A DNA stretch of 57,023 nt from Phycisphaerae bacterium (GTDB lineage Bacteria > Planctomycetota > Phycisphaerae > SM23-33): positions 1 through 57,023 of the forward strand of contig PUND01000035.1 of assembly GCA_003551645.1 (NCBI GenBank), in the 5' to 3' direction. Every line of letters starts with the position of its first letter. Positions within the stretch are counted from its first letter, which is position 1. Below are positions 40,145 to 48,846 of the stretch, in pieces. The notes beneath the pieces are model-generated. The model ran no database searches, had not been told where the DNA came from, and saw nothing but the letters and a program-made list of their open reading frames with translations. The translations under genes and the position numbers were made by a program.

Positions 40145-40373
40145 GTTGAGGGTGTCAGAATAATTCTGATACGTGCAACCACCTCTGCAAAGCCAAGGGG
40201 ACTGCGGCAAATCAGCCCCGCAGCGTCGACAGGAAATGGCCTGGGGCATCAGCCCCCGAAAGTCTGGTCCAATAAAGCTCTTAGCCCCGAAGATGTGACA
40301 GAGAGTTCTCGCAGCCGCGCGCCACTTTTGCCCCTTCGTAGTTATGGGTTCTGAGCGCCCTTGCTCCGAGTCC
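40145..40373. other. Intergenic remainder with palindrome
   Basis: Contains the perfect palindrome tcagaataattctga (40155-40169), which could be a weak bidirectional terminator for the convergent GH57 and oxidoreductase genes. The rest has a minus-strand open stretch with several CxxC-like codon pairs but no start or family, so it is not called as a gene. Confidence 0.35.
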
Positions 40374-41351
40374 TCACGGCCCCGGCTGATAACTGCCGGT
40401 CCGCACCGATTCAAGCTCCGCGGCGACCAGTGCCACGGCCGAGACCGCATCTTCCGGCCTCCCGGCCCGAGGCGGCCGCCCGGCGGCCACGCAATCCACG
40501 AAATGCGCCAGCTCGTCCCAATATGCGTCGGTCCGGGCAACCTCCGGGGCAAGCGCCTCGGCGGCGGGGTACACTCGCAGCGTCGGCGAGGCGGAGGAAT
40601 CGTACACGGCTGTCGCTTCGTCAAAATCCACCGTCGCCGACATCGCAAACGGCAATCGTCCGCTCAGCCAGCCGCCTTCGGCGACCACCATCGGACCGCC
40701 CTCGATGCGATACCGGCTTACGATGTGCCGGACGCCGCCGCGGCCGTCGTCGCGGCCGGTCGAGCACACCTCGTCCACCCGCCCGAACCACCAGCGAACC
40801 ACGTCGGCGTCGTGGATGTGCAGGTCCAGGGCGGCCGAGCCGCTGCACGAGGCGTCCGCGTACCAGCCCCTGTCCCAGTCGGGCGGCCCGGACACGCGGC
40901 GCAGGAAGGCGCTTCGCACGCGGCCGAAGCGACCGGAGGATATCATCTGCTCGATTGCCAGGTACTCCGGCCAGAACCGCAGCACGTGCCCGACCATAAG
41001 CACCCGCCCGGCGTCGCGGGCCGCCGACAACACGCCTTCGGCATCCTCGGCGCGAAGGGCGATCGGTTTCTCACAGAAGACATGCTTACCCGCCTTCAGA
41101 GCGGCCGTCGCCATCTCCGCGTGCAGATGCGTCGGCACGCACAAATCGACCGCATCCAAATCGGATCTTTCCAGAAGCGCCGCATAGTCGTCGGTTCGGT
41201 CGGCGTCCGGCGCCGGGTACTGGTCGCCTCGGAGTCGGTCCGGTTCCAGGTCGCAAAGCGCCACGACTTCGGCGGCCGGGATGTCGGCGTAGCAGCCCAG
41301 ATGGGTCCGGCCCATCATGCCCAGTCCGACAAGTCCGATACTCACACTCAC
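40374..41351 (-). CDS. Gfo/Idh/MocA family oxidoreductase
   Basis: 325 residues. The start is GTG 41351, which overlaps the stop of the upstream membrane-protein gene (GTGA); a longer open frame upstream is spurious. The N-terminal Rossmann fold GLVGLGMMGRTHL binds NAD(P), followed by LCVPTHLHAEM, then the EKP motif in HVFCEKPIAL with the catalytic Lys, and the C-terminal LDLHIHDADVVRWWFG. These enzymes oxidise or reduce sugars and inositols. Substrate unknown. It is the last gene of the long minus-strand dcw block, probably cotranscribed but functionally separate. Confidence 0.92.
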   Translation of the reverse strand: MSVSIGLVGLGMMGRTHLGCYADIPAAEVVALCDLEPDRLRGDQYPAPDADRTDDYAALLERSDLDAVDLCVPTHLHAEMATAALKAGKHVFCEKPIALRAEDAEGVLSAARDAGRVLMVGHVLRFWPEYLAIEQMISSGRFGRVRSAFLRRVSGPPDWDRGWYADASCSGSAALDLHIHDADVVRWWFGRVDEVCSTGRDDGRGGVRHIVSRYRIEGGPMVVAEGGWLSGRLPFAMSATVDFDEATAVYDSSASPTLRVYPAAEALAPEVARTDAYWDELAHFVDCVAAGRPPRAGRPEDAVSAVALVAAELESVRTGSYQPGP

Positions 41352-42058
41352 GCCGAGTGCTCCCCGGCATTCGGCGTGCCGCCCAGAAGGATGCGCAAAA
41401 GCAACGCCGCCGCCGCAAGCGCCGGCCAGAAAAGCGTCGCCCAGATCGGGCGGGGCCAGATCAGGTCCTGTCTCTCGGCGGCGGTCCGCCAGGCGAGTAT
41501 GGTCGGCGAGACCGCGGCTGCGTCGAAGGCAATCTCGCGCAGCAGTTCCCGGCCGATATACATAATCGCAGGACCTCCCACCGCGGCCGCCAGCAGCACG
41601 ATAAGCACCACCGGACGCACCGACCCCTTCGCAAGCAGAAGCCCGGCCACCCACGCCGCCGGGAACAGAGTCGCGACCATTACGGCGGTGCGGAGGACGT
41701 CGCCGACAGTGGCGTCGGAGAAGTAGCCGGCCGCCAGATACACCGGCGCCGTCGCGGCCAGCAGCGTTGCGCTTTCCACGGCCGCCCGCAACCAGTAGCG
41801 CCGCGGTTCCGCCTTCGGCCACCTGCCCCACAGCACAAGCGGATAGATGAGCATGACGAAGACGACCTGCCCGACCGCCAGCGCCCGCAGCGCCGGCGAG
41901 GGCGTGAGCGTGTGTGTGTAGTCCGGCGGGCGGATGGCCTCCGGCCAAAGCCCGACCGCCAGCGCGACCAGGCACGTCGCCAGGTACATCGCGGCCGCGG
42001 GACGCCAGGCCGCCGACAGCGGCCCGCCGTCAGTACGGGATGACAAGAAGGTTGTCAT
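41348..42058 (-). CDS. Multi-span membrane protein, unknown (Yip1-like topology)
   Basis: 236 residues with five or six hydrophobic segments (for example VVFVMLIYPLVLWG, TAVMVATLFPAAWVAGLLL and WPALAAAALLLRILLGG). No conserved motif is recognised; the arrangement is like small Yip1/DUF1282-type permease-like proteins, a weak suggestion. The ATG at 42058 overlaps the ftsQ end by 29 nt; an internal ATG at 41989 just before the first hydrophobic segment is possible. The stop overlaps the next gene by 4 nt. It is embedded in a tight operon downstream of ftsQ where ftsA would normally be. Confidence 0.7.
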   Translation of the reverse strand: MTTFLSSRTDGGPLSAAWRPAAAMYLATCLVALAVGLWPEAIRPPDYTHTLTPSPALRALAVGQVVFVMLIYPLVLWGRWPKAEPRRYWLRAAVESATLLAATAPVYLAAGYFSDATVGDVLRTAVMVATLFPAAWVAGLLLAKGSVRPVVLIVLLAAAVGGPAIMYIGRELLREIAFDAAAVSPTILAWRTAAERQDLIWPRPIWATLFWPALAAAALLLRILLGGTPNAGEHSA

Positions 42059-43061
42059 GGCGGAGGTCCAGTTCGCTCGCCAGGCCCGTCAGGCGGCCGT
42101 GATCGGAGAAGAACCCGTCGAGGTAGTCGAACTTCCGCTCCGGCGGTATCACGAAGTCGCCGCCTTGTTCGGGGAACCGCCCAAACAGTATGCGTGTGGG
42201 GCGATGCCTGCCCGCCTGGGCGAACATCGTCAGCTCCGGCTCGTTGGAAATCTCACGGTTCCTGTGGTTGCGGACGTCAACGACGGTTATTTCCTCGGCG
42301 TACGGCTCGTCGAGAATCCGCCGAACGAGTTTCAGGCCCGCCTCGAGGGCGCCGCTGTTCCACGGCTCACCGACGGCCGGCGCCGGCGGGTCGAACTCCT
42401 CGTGCAGTTCCACGACTATGTAGTGAAGCTGCCGGATACTCCATCCGCTGGGCACGGCCGCGGGGTCGGTGACAAATTTTCGCCGCGGTCCGCCCACGGC
42501 GTCCGGGACATCGGCGACGTAAAGAGGCACTTCCGAATCCGGCAGCCGCACGCCGTCGGTATCGACGTAGTGGTATCGACCCCCGACGCCGGCCCGCGCT
42601 ATCGGGCGGCGGTATTCGGCGTCTATCTCGACTATCCCAAGGCCGGACTTGCCGTCGCGATACTTCCGCACACGATTGACGCTTCTGATCCACGGATCGG
42701 CCTCGGCGCGTTCGTAAACATCGCGGGTCAGGTTGCGGTCGTGGTAGTCGGTCCGCTGGCCAACCATGTCCCGGCCGATGCGCTCCATTACCGCCCGCGG
42801 CATCCAGTCGGGCCTGCCGACAAGGCGGACGCCCAGTTCGACCGGCTTCTCGGCCGACCGCACCAGCACGTGCGGCTCGAGGCGCTTCAGCCCCCAGACG
42901 CCGCCGATGGTGATGCCCGTCAGCGCCACCACCCACACCACGCATCGCAGCAGCACCGCCCGACGTTCGGGGTCCATTTCCCGCCACCAGGTCCGAATTA
43001 CCGAGGGTTCACGCTGCTTCTTTGCCTTCTTCTTTGTCCTGGACGGTTTCTTTCGCGCCAT
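42030..43061 (-). CDS. ftsQ: FtsQ/DivIB-like cell division protein
   Basis: 343 residues; the ATG at 43061 shares its A with the ddl stop (TGATG). A very basic cytoplasmic N-terminus (ARKKPSRTKKKAKKQ) is followed by a single membrane helix (VVWVVALTGITIGGVWGL) and a large periplasmic part. Its first ~90 residues have POTRA-like content (DPWIRSVNRVRKY, IDAEYRRPIARAG, YHYVDTDGVRLP), as in FtsQ. Sequence conservation is low, as usual for FtsQ, so the call rests on topology plus its place after murB-ddl. In the divisome FtsQ bridges FtsL/FtsB to the synthase FtsWI. ftsA and ftsZ do not follow. Confidence 0.8.
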   Translation of the reverse strand: MARKKPSRTKKKAKKQREPSVIRTWWREMDPERRAVLLRCVVWVVALTGITIGGVWGLKRLEPHVLVRSAEKPVELGVRLVGRPDWMPRAVMERIGRDMVGQRTDYHDRNLTRDVYERAEADPWIRSVNRVRKYRDGKSGLGIVEIDAEYRRPIARAGVGGRYHYVDTDGVRLPDSEVPLYVADVPDAVGGPRRKFVTDPAAVPSGWSIRQLHYIVVELHEEFDPPAPAVGEPWNSGALEAGLKLVRRILDEPYAEEITVVDVRNHRNREISNEPELTMFAQAGRHRPTRILFGRFPEQGGDFVIPPERKFDYLDGFFSDHGRLTGLASELDLRHDNLLVIPY

Positions 43062-44056
43062 CAGCTTTGCCTGTCCTGTCGGCGATTCCACGCCATCGCC
43101 ACGATATGGTCCACGATCTGGTCAAATCCTATACCGGCCGCCTCGGCCGCCTTCGGCACCAGCGAATGACTGGTGAAGCCGGGGATGGTGTTCACCTCCA
43201 GCACCTGCGGCTTCCCGTCGGAGTCCAGCAGGAAGTCCACCCGCGAGAGATCTCTGCAGCCCAGCAGGTCGTGGGCCTTCATCGCCTCGGCACGGACTGC
43301 GGCGACAAGCTCCTCGTCAAGCCCGTGGTCGAAGATGTATTCGGTGCCGGCGTCATCGTAATACTTGGCGGTGTAGTCATAGAACTCCCGCCGCGGCACC
43401 ACCTCGATAAGCGGCAGCGGCCGGCGGCCGAGTATTCCCACCGTCAGCTCGCGGCCTTCGGTGAGCTTCTCGACCATCGCCCGGCTGTACTTGTCGAGCA
43501 GCTCGTCTATCGCATAGTCTCGCGCGGTTTCGTCGCGGGCGAGGGTTATGTCTATGCTCGAGCCGCCGTTGACCGGCTTGACCGCGACCGGCAGGCCGAA
43601 CTCCTTCAGCCAGTCGGTGCGGACCCGCGGCGGATGGAACTCCTCTATAATCATCCAGTCTGGGGTTCCAAGTCCGCCCTGCCTGAATATCTGCTTGGCG
43701 GCGGCCTTGTTCATCGCAAGCTCGCTGGCCCTGGGGCCGGAGCCGGTGTAGGCCAGCCCGTGCGATTCGCACAGATGCTGCACCTCGCCGGATTCGCCGA
43801 ACTTGCCGTGAAGCGCGATAAAGACCACGTCTATACCGTCGCGTTTCAGAGGAGAAATCCAGTTCGGGGAGATATCCTCGCGCCTGACACTGTGGCCCAG
43901 CCGCTCCAGGGCTCCGGCAACGGCCTCGCCGCTGAGCAGGGACACCTCCCGCTCGGCCGACGGCCCGCCCATGAGCACCGTGATATCCATCGCCCGGGGC
44001 GTCCGCGGCAGCTCGTCCGGCTCGGGCCTGTGGGTGTTGCCGCCGGGGGAAGTCAT
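43061..44056 (-). CDS. ddl: D-alanine--D-alanine ligase
   Basis: 331-residue ATP-grasp enzyme making D-Ala-D-Ala for peptidoglycan. The ATG 44056 forms a TGATG junction with murB; two GTG codons 3 and 6 nt upstream are alternatives. Motifs: VLMGGPSAEREVSLLSG, FIALHGKFGESGEVQ, AKQIFRQGGLGTPDW, PVAVKPVNGGSSIDI and the metal-binding DFLLDSDGKPQVLEVNTIPGFT, in part. A ~25-residue Pro/Arg-rich N-terminal extension precedes the usual start MDITVLMGG. ATP-grasp Lys and the catalytic Ser/Tyr positions are present. Between murB and ftsQ, the classic dcw order. Confidence 0.95.
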   Translation of the reverse strand: MTSPGGNTHRPEPDELPRTPRAMDITVLMGGPSAEREVSLLSGEAVAGALERLGHSVRREDISPNWISPLKRDGIDVVFIALHGKFGESGEVQHLCESHGLAYTGSGPRASELAMNKAAAKQIFRQGGLGTPDWMIIEEFHPPRVRTDWLKEFGLPVAVKPVNGGSSIDITLARDETARDYAIDELLDKYSRAMVEKLTEGRELTVGILGRRPLPLIEVVPRREFYDYTAKYYDDAGTEYIFDHGLDEELVAAVRAEAMKAHDLLGCRDLSRVDFLLDSDGKPQVLEVNTIPGFTSHSLVPKAAEAAGIGFDQIVDHIVAMAWNRRQDRQS

Positions 44057-44934
44057 CACCACACCTCGATTTCCAGTTCCAGGTAAACCTCGCTGGTCTT
44101 GTAAACGGTCTCGCGAATGAGATTGATGAGCTTCAGCACGTCCGATGCGGTCGCGCCCGGCTCGGTTACGATGAAATTCGCGTGCTTATCCGATACCATC
44201 GCGCCGCCGAGGCGTTTGCCCTTGAGTCCGGCGCGGTCTATCAGCGCTCCGGCGGACAGCCCGCGGGGGTTCTTGAACACGCATCCGGCGTTGCGCTGGG
44301 CCAGCGGCTGGGTGTTCTTCTTGTACATCCATATCTGCTTGACCTGGCGAAGTATGCGGTGCGGGTCTTCGGCGGTCAGCGAGAACTCCGCCGAGAGTAT
44401 GAACCGCGCGGTGATGTTGGTCGAACGGTACGCGAACGCCAGCTCGCCGCGATGACGGGTGAAGACCTCGCCGCTTTCGGTCATCACGTCCACCGACTCA
44501 ACGGCGTTTCCAATGTCGCCGAAGGCGCCGCCGGCGTTCATCCGCACGCAGCCGCCTACGCTTCCGGGTATGCCGGTAAGGCCTTCCAGTCCGCAGAGGC
44601 CCTGCCGCACGCAGCGCAGGACCAGCCGGCCCATCTCCGCTCCGGACCTGGCCCGGACGGTCGTGGCCGATATGTCGGTCTCGGTGAACTCGCCCTGGCG
44701 CAGGCGTATTACGGCGCCCTTGACGCCGGCGTCGTCCACGAGAAGGTTGGACCCGGCGCCGAGTGTGTGCATCGGCACCTCGTTCTCGCGACAGCGGCGG
44801 ACCACCTCCGAAAGCTCGTCGATGGTTCGCGGCTCTATGAAGTAGGTCGCCGGGCCGCCCACGCCGAACCACGTATGCCCGGCCAGCGGCTCGTCGCGCC
44901 TGACTATCTCATCCAATCCAGCGAACAATTTCAT
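44056..44934 (-). CDS. murB: UDP-N-acetylenolpyruvoylglucosamine reductase
   Basis: 292-residue FAD enzyme that reduces the enolpyruvyl group to give UDP-MurNAc. FAD-binding blocks are HTWFGVGGPATYF, LGAGSNLLV and GLEGLTGIPGSVGGCVRMNAGG, read in parts. The proton donor position is Cys in NAGCVFKNP (Ser in E. coli), and the C-terminal Glu of YLELEIEVW aligns with the catalytic Glu. YRSTNI replaces the loop of E. coli-type MurB, consistent with type II. The ATG at 44934 overlaps murC by 26 nt; a TTG at 44916 is another possible start. The stop overlaps the ddl start by one base. Confidence 0.95.
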   Translation of the reverse strand: MKLFAGLDEIVRRDEPLAGHTWFGVGGPATYFIEPRTIDELSEVVRRCRENEVPMHTLGAGSNLLVDDAGVKGAVIRLRQGEFTETDISATTVRARSGAEMGRLVLRCVRQGLCGLEGLTGIPGSVGGCVRMNAGGAFGDIGNAVESVDVMTESGEVFTRHRGELAFAYRSTNITARFILSAEFSLTAEDPHRILRQVKQIWMYKKNTQPLAQRNAGCVFKNPRGLSAGALIDRAGLKGKRLGGAMVSDKHANFIVTEPGATASDVLKLINLIRETVYKTSEVYLELEIEVW

Positions 44935-46339
44935 CCGCCACTTCCCATACGTTTCCCGCGCCCATCGTCACCACCGCGTCGCCGCTTTGGAGCCGGTCTC
45001 GAAGGTACGCGGAAATGTCCTCGAAGCTCTCCAGGTAAACCGCCGCGCCGCCGTGGAGGCGGATCTGCGCGACAAGGTCCTCGGAGCAAATGTAATCCTT
45101 CTCCCGCTCGCTGTCTCTGACAAAGTATATCTCCGGCACGATGACCTCGTCGGACAAAGCGAAACTGCGAGCGAAGTCCTTGAGCAGAAACCGCGTCCTG
45201 CTGTGCTGATGCGGCTGGAAGACGCAGATAAGCCGCCTCGGCTGGTAGGCGTCTCGGACGGCCCTCAGCGTGGCCTGTATCTCGGTGGGGTGGTGGGCGT
45301 AGTCGTCCAGGACAGTCACGCCGCCGGCGGCGCCCTTGAGTGTCATTCGCCGCCGCGTGCCCTCGAACCGGCCCAGCAGTTCGGCCGTTCGCTCCGGGGC
45401 CAGCCCGGCGTGGTGCAGCAGGGCGGTCGCCGCCAGGGCGTTGTAGGCGTTGTGCAGCCCCGGCAGCGGCACGCGCAGCCGGGCGTAGTCGGCGCCGTCG
45501 AACAGCACGCGCATCTCCGCCCGCCCGGCCTCCCAGCCGACCGGCTCTCCGCGCCAGTCGCACTCCTCGGAAAGCCCGAAGGTCTGGACCTCGCAGCGGG
45601 CGCCTTCGGCCGAGGCGAGGGCGTTGCGGTCATCCCCGCCGACGACCAGCACGCCCGCGGGGTCAACCTGGGCGGCGAACGCCCTGAAGGCCTCCACTAT
45701 GGCGTCTATATCGCGGTAGCAGTCCAGGTGGTCCTCCTCGAGGTTCAGCACCGCCGCGTAGGTCGGCCGGAGGTTCAGGAAACTGCGGTCGTATTCGCAC
45801 GCCTCCGCGACGAAGTGCCTGCCTGAGCCGACTCCGCTGGGACCGCCGAGCTGTCCGGCCGTGGCGCCGATAACGAAAGACGGGTCCAGCCCCGCCTCAC
45901 GCAGCGCCCAGGCGACCATTGCGGTGGTGGTGCTCTTTCCGTGGGTGCCGGCGACGGCGATACCCACGCGCTCGGCCATCAACCGGCCGAGCATCTGGCT
46001 GTATTTGAGCACCTCCAGGCCGCGTCTTCCGGCGGCCAGAAGTTCCGGATTCTGCTCGTGGATCGCGGCCGAATAGACGACCAGCTCGCAGTCGGCGGGT
46101 ATATTCTCGTCCCGCTGTCCGACGTGCACCTCAGCGCCGCGGTCGCGCAGGCGGTCCACGACCGCGCCGCCGGAGGCGTCCGAACCGCTGACCACGTCGC
46201 CACGATCCAGCAGCATCGCCGCAAGGGCGCGCATGCCCGAGCCGCCTATGCCTATCAGGTGCACCCGCGTCGCGACACCGGCCGCCTGGGCCTCGGATGC
46301 GGTCGAGTTTTTCTCCGCGCTTTCCATACCGTCGGGCAT
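44909..46339 (-). CDS. murC: UDP-N-acetylmuramate--L-alanine ligase
   Basis: 476 residues adding the first peptide residue to UDP-MurNAc. ATG 46339 is chosen because GGAGG lies 7 nt upstream. A ~22-residue non-conserved leader precedes VHLIGIGGSGMRALA, the nucleotide-binding start. ATP-binding GTHGKSTTT is at 131-139, followed by EACEYDRSFLNL, NLEEDHLDCY and the C-terminal DDYAHHPTEIQATL and FQPHQHSRTRFL. All mark MurC rather than the other Mur ligases. It overlaps murB and is 115 nt downstream of murG. Confidence 0.96.
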   Translation of the reverse strand: MPDGMESAEKNSTASEAQAAGVATRVHLIGIGGSGMRALAAMLLDRGDVVSGSDASGGAVVDRLRDRGAEVHVGQRDENIPADCELVVYSAAIHEQNPELLAAGRRGLEVLKYSQMLGRLMAERVGIAVAGTHGKSTTTAMVAWALREAGLDPSFVIGATAGQLGGPSGVGSGRHFVAEACEYDRSFLNLRPTYAAVLNLEEDHLDCYRDIDAIVEAFRAFAAQVDPAGVLVVGGDDRNALASAEGARCEVQTFGLSEECDWRGEPVGWEAGRAEMRVLFDGADYARLRVPLPGLHNAYNALAATALLHHAGLAPERTAELLGRFEGTRRRMTLKGAAGGVTVLDDYAHHPTEIQATLRAVRDAYQPRRLICVFQPHQHSRTRFLLKDFARSFALSDEVIVPEIYFVRDSEREKDYICSEDLVAQIRLHGGAAVYLESFEDISAYLRDRLQSGDAVVTMGAGNVWEVADEIVRWIG

Positions 46340-46454
46340 CGTAGAACCTCCGCACGCGCCGGTCAAACCGTCGCGTCGGCACACACCGGTCCCCCACATT
46401 CATCTATCGTGTTTTGACGCGTGTTTTCTTTAGGCATCGGCGGTCGTCGCCGGC

Positions 46455-47588
46455 TCATAGGTCGGCGGCCGTCTTTCGCAGCAGCCATCCGGCCACTTCG
46501 TCGGCCGCATCGGTTGCCGAAAGCTCTTCCGCCGCCTGGCGCATGACCGAGAGCCGGTCGTCGCTGCGCATGATCGGAAGCAGCGTCCGGCGCAGGGCCT
46601 CGGCGTTGGCTGCGACGTCGCCGGAGTCGTCCGCTATCATCGCAGCGGCCGTGTCCACGGCGTCGGAGGCGTTTATGTACTGGTGGCGGTCGCGGTGGTG
46701 CGGATAGGGCATCAGCACCGCCGGCGTAGCGGTGGCGGCAAGCTCCGCCAGCGTCGATGCTCCGGCCCGGCAAAGCGCCAGGTCCGCGGCCGCCATGGCC
46801 AGGTCCATCCGATCGCAGTATCCCATCACGTGCACGCCGAGCCGGCCGCCGGCGTGGGCGTCGCGGACGGCGGCGGTCTTGTCCTCGGCGGTGATGTGCA
46901 GCACCTGCCAGCTATCGGCGAGCTGTTCAAGGTCTTCGGCAATCGCCGCGGCCGAGTCCGTCACCGCCGATGCCAGCAAGCTGCCGCCGAATACCAGCAG
47001 CGTCTTCTTGTCGGCGTCCAGGCCGAACGCCTCGATGCCCTGCCGCCGCGTTGCCTCGAAAAACCCCCGCCTCACCGGACAGCCCACCAGCCGCACGCGC
47101 CGTCGATGTCTGGCGGGGAAGCCCTCCTCGGCCGCGGCGAACTGGGTGAACACCACGTCGCTGTAGCCGGCAAGATAGCGGTTGGCTATGCCAGGAACCG
47201 CGTCGGGATTCAGCAGGGCGGTTGGGATGTGGGATTTGCCGGCTCGTTTGACCAGCGGACCGGCCGCGAAGCCGCCAAGCCCGAGCACGGCGGCCGGGCG
47301 AAGGTCGCGCAGCATCCGCCTGGCCTGCATAGACGACCGGACCCACGCCCGCAGGAAGCGGTCCCAGCCGACGGGGCCTCTCGGCACCGGCAGCACCGGC
47401 TGGGGGACCATGGCGTATCCCAGCGGCTCCAGCAGCTTGCGGTCAACCGGACGGTTTGAGCATGCGAATACCACCGAGCAGTCGCTGCTGAGCCGCTTCA
47501 GCGCCTCGGCCACCGCTATACCCGGACACAGGTGCCCGCCGCTGCCCCCGCCTGCGAAGATGAATATATCCCGGCCGGGACGGTTCAT
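46455..47588 (-). CDS. murG: Undecaprenyl-diphospho-muramoylpentapeptide beta-N-acetylglucosaminyltransferase
   Basis: 377-residue GT28 enzyme that makes lipid II from lipid I. The N-terminal FAGGGSGGHLCPGIAVAE is the first G loop and VLGLGGFAAGPLV the second. LLNPDAVPGIANRYLA replaces the usual HEQN-x-x-G-x-x-N acceptor motif with LNPD. The C-terminal UDP-GlcNAc site has CRAGASTLAELAA and the Gln of DRHQYINA. The ATG start overlaps the ftsW stop in ATGA, and the pair FtsW-MurG is conserved in dcw clusters. The altered HEQN motif is a mild oddity. Confidence 0.94.
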   Translation of the reverse strand: MNRPGRDIFIFAGGGSGGHLCPGIAVAEALKRLSSDCSVVFACSNRPVDRKLLEPLGYAMVPQPVLPVPRGPVGWDRFLRAWVRSSMQARRMLRDLRPAAVLGLGGFAAGPLVKRAGKSHIPTALLNPDAVPGIANRYLAGYSDVVFTQFAAAEEGFPARHRRRVRLVGCPVRRGFFEATRRQGIEAFGLDADKKTLLVFGGSLLASAVTDSAAAIAEDLEQLADSWQVLHITAEDKTAAVRDAHAGGRLGVHVMGYCDRMDLAMAAADLALCRAGASTLAELAATATPAVLMPYPHHRDRHQYINASDAVDTAAAMIADDSGDVAANAEALRRTLLPIMRSDDRLSVMRQAAEELSATDAADEVAGWLLRKTAADL

Positions 47589-48781
47589 GCCTGTCCCTTG
47601 GCTCGCGACCGGGCCGGGCCCTGCGGCGACGGTGTCGGGTCAGACGGGCGTGAGCTTACCGAGACTATCATCGCGACCACCGCCGCTGTCAGCAGCAGCG
47701 ACGTACCGCCGGCCGAGACCAGAGGCAGTGAAACACCCGTCGGAGGCGCCATGACCAGGTTCACAGCAAGGTGCAGGATCATCTGTCCGGCGACCAGGAA
47801 CCCCAGCGAGCCGACCAGCAGCCGCCCGAACCTGTCGTCGGTGCCCAGGGCCGCCTTCCGCACCAGCCATAGCCAGATGAGTATCAGGCCCATCAGCAGG
47901 GCCGCGCCGATGAAGCCCCACTCCTCGCAGTAAACCGAGAATATGAAGTCGGTGCTGTCTTCGGGCAGATATCCGAGCTTGAGCACCCCGTTGCCCGGAC
48001 CCCGTCCGGTCCAGCCGCCGGAGAAAATCGCCAGCAGCGACTGTCTCGGCTGATAGCTGCTGGGGTTGGTCTGCGACCACGGTTCGAGCATCGCGGTTAT
48101 TCGCGCCCAGCGGGCGGGGTTTCGGACCGCAAGCAGATAGAACGAGCCCGCAGCCGGCGGAATCAGCGTCGCTACGTGTGTTATCGGCACCCCGGCCAGC
48201 ACCATACACGCCGCCGCCGAGACGGCAATCACCGCTGCGGTGCCGAAGTCCTCGGTAACCACCATCGCCATGCAAAGCCCGGTTATCCCGGCCGCCGGCA
48301 GAAACGTGCGGCGAAAGCTGCCCAGCTCATCCTCGGTCCTGCGCGAAAGCCAGGCCGCCAGGAACACCAGCAGGCCTATCTTCAGCATCTCCGACGGCTG
48401 AAATCCCAGCGAATACTCCCTCGGGCCGAGACGGATCCATCTGTGTTGCCCGCCGACGGCGTGTCCGACGCCGGGCACGAAGACCAGCACCGACGTCAGC
48501 AGCGCCGCTGCCAGCAGCACCACCGCCACTATCGGCACACGACGCCCGCGAACCAGCACGCGATAATCCACTCGCCACAGCAGGAGCATGGCCACGGCCG
48601 CGACGACCGCGAAAATGGTGTGCCGAACGTCCATCCGCGAGTACCACGGCCCGGGCCTGGCCACCGAGGCGACCGCGCTGTGGACCATCACCACGCCGAC
48701 CGCCAGCATCGCCAAGCTGCACAGCATCACACCCCGTCCGGTCGGGTTTTCCTGAAGTTTCAATCGTTCTTTCTGTGGCAT
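47585..48781 (-). CDS. ftsW: Peptidoglycan glycosyltransferase FtsW (SEDS family)
   Basis: 398 residues, ATG 48781. About ten membrane segments. SEDS motifs are VPGVGHAVGGQHRWIRLGP (periplasmic loop, in part), FQPSEMLKIGLLVFLA, EDFGTAAVI, ARWARITAMLEPW and LPEDSTDFIFSVYCEEWGFIG with the catalytic region Asp/Glu, then PTGVSLPLVSAGGTS near the end. It polymerises glycan strands at the division septum together with FtsI, encoded further upstream. Between mraY and ftsW there are only 65 nt, so the murD gene that normally sits here is missing. Confidence 0.95.
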   Translation of the reverse strand: MPQKERLKLQENPTGRGVMLCSLAMLAVGVVMVHSAVASVARPGPWYSRMDVRHTIFAVVAAVAMLLLWRVDYRVLVRGRRVPIVAVVLLAAALLTSVLVFVPGVGHAVGGQHRWIRLGPREYSLGFQPSEMLKIGLLVFLAAWLSRRTEDELGSFRRTFLPAAGITGLCMAMVVTEDFGTAAVIAVSAAACMVLAGVPITHVATLIPPAAGSFYLLAVRNPARWARITAMLEPWSQTNPSSYQPRQSLLAIFSGGWTGRGPGNGVLKLGYLPEDSTDFIFSVYCEEWGFIGAALLMGLILIWLWLVRKAALGTDDRFGRLLVGSLGFLVAGQMILHLAVNLVMAPPTGVSLPLVSAGGTSLLLTAAVVAMIVSVSSRPSDPTPSPQGPARSRAKGQA

Positions 48782-48846
48782 CCCTGCCTCTCCGGTCGCA
48801 CGGACGAACCCGCCGGCGAAGCGTTACGCATCAAGTTCCACTCTAA

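Noticed and set aside
40150-40370. Minus-strand open stretch with CxxC-like pairs downstream of the oxidoreductase gene
   Set aside because: No start codon with a ribosome site, and it merges with the heptameric repeat; likely repeat-derived, not a gene.
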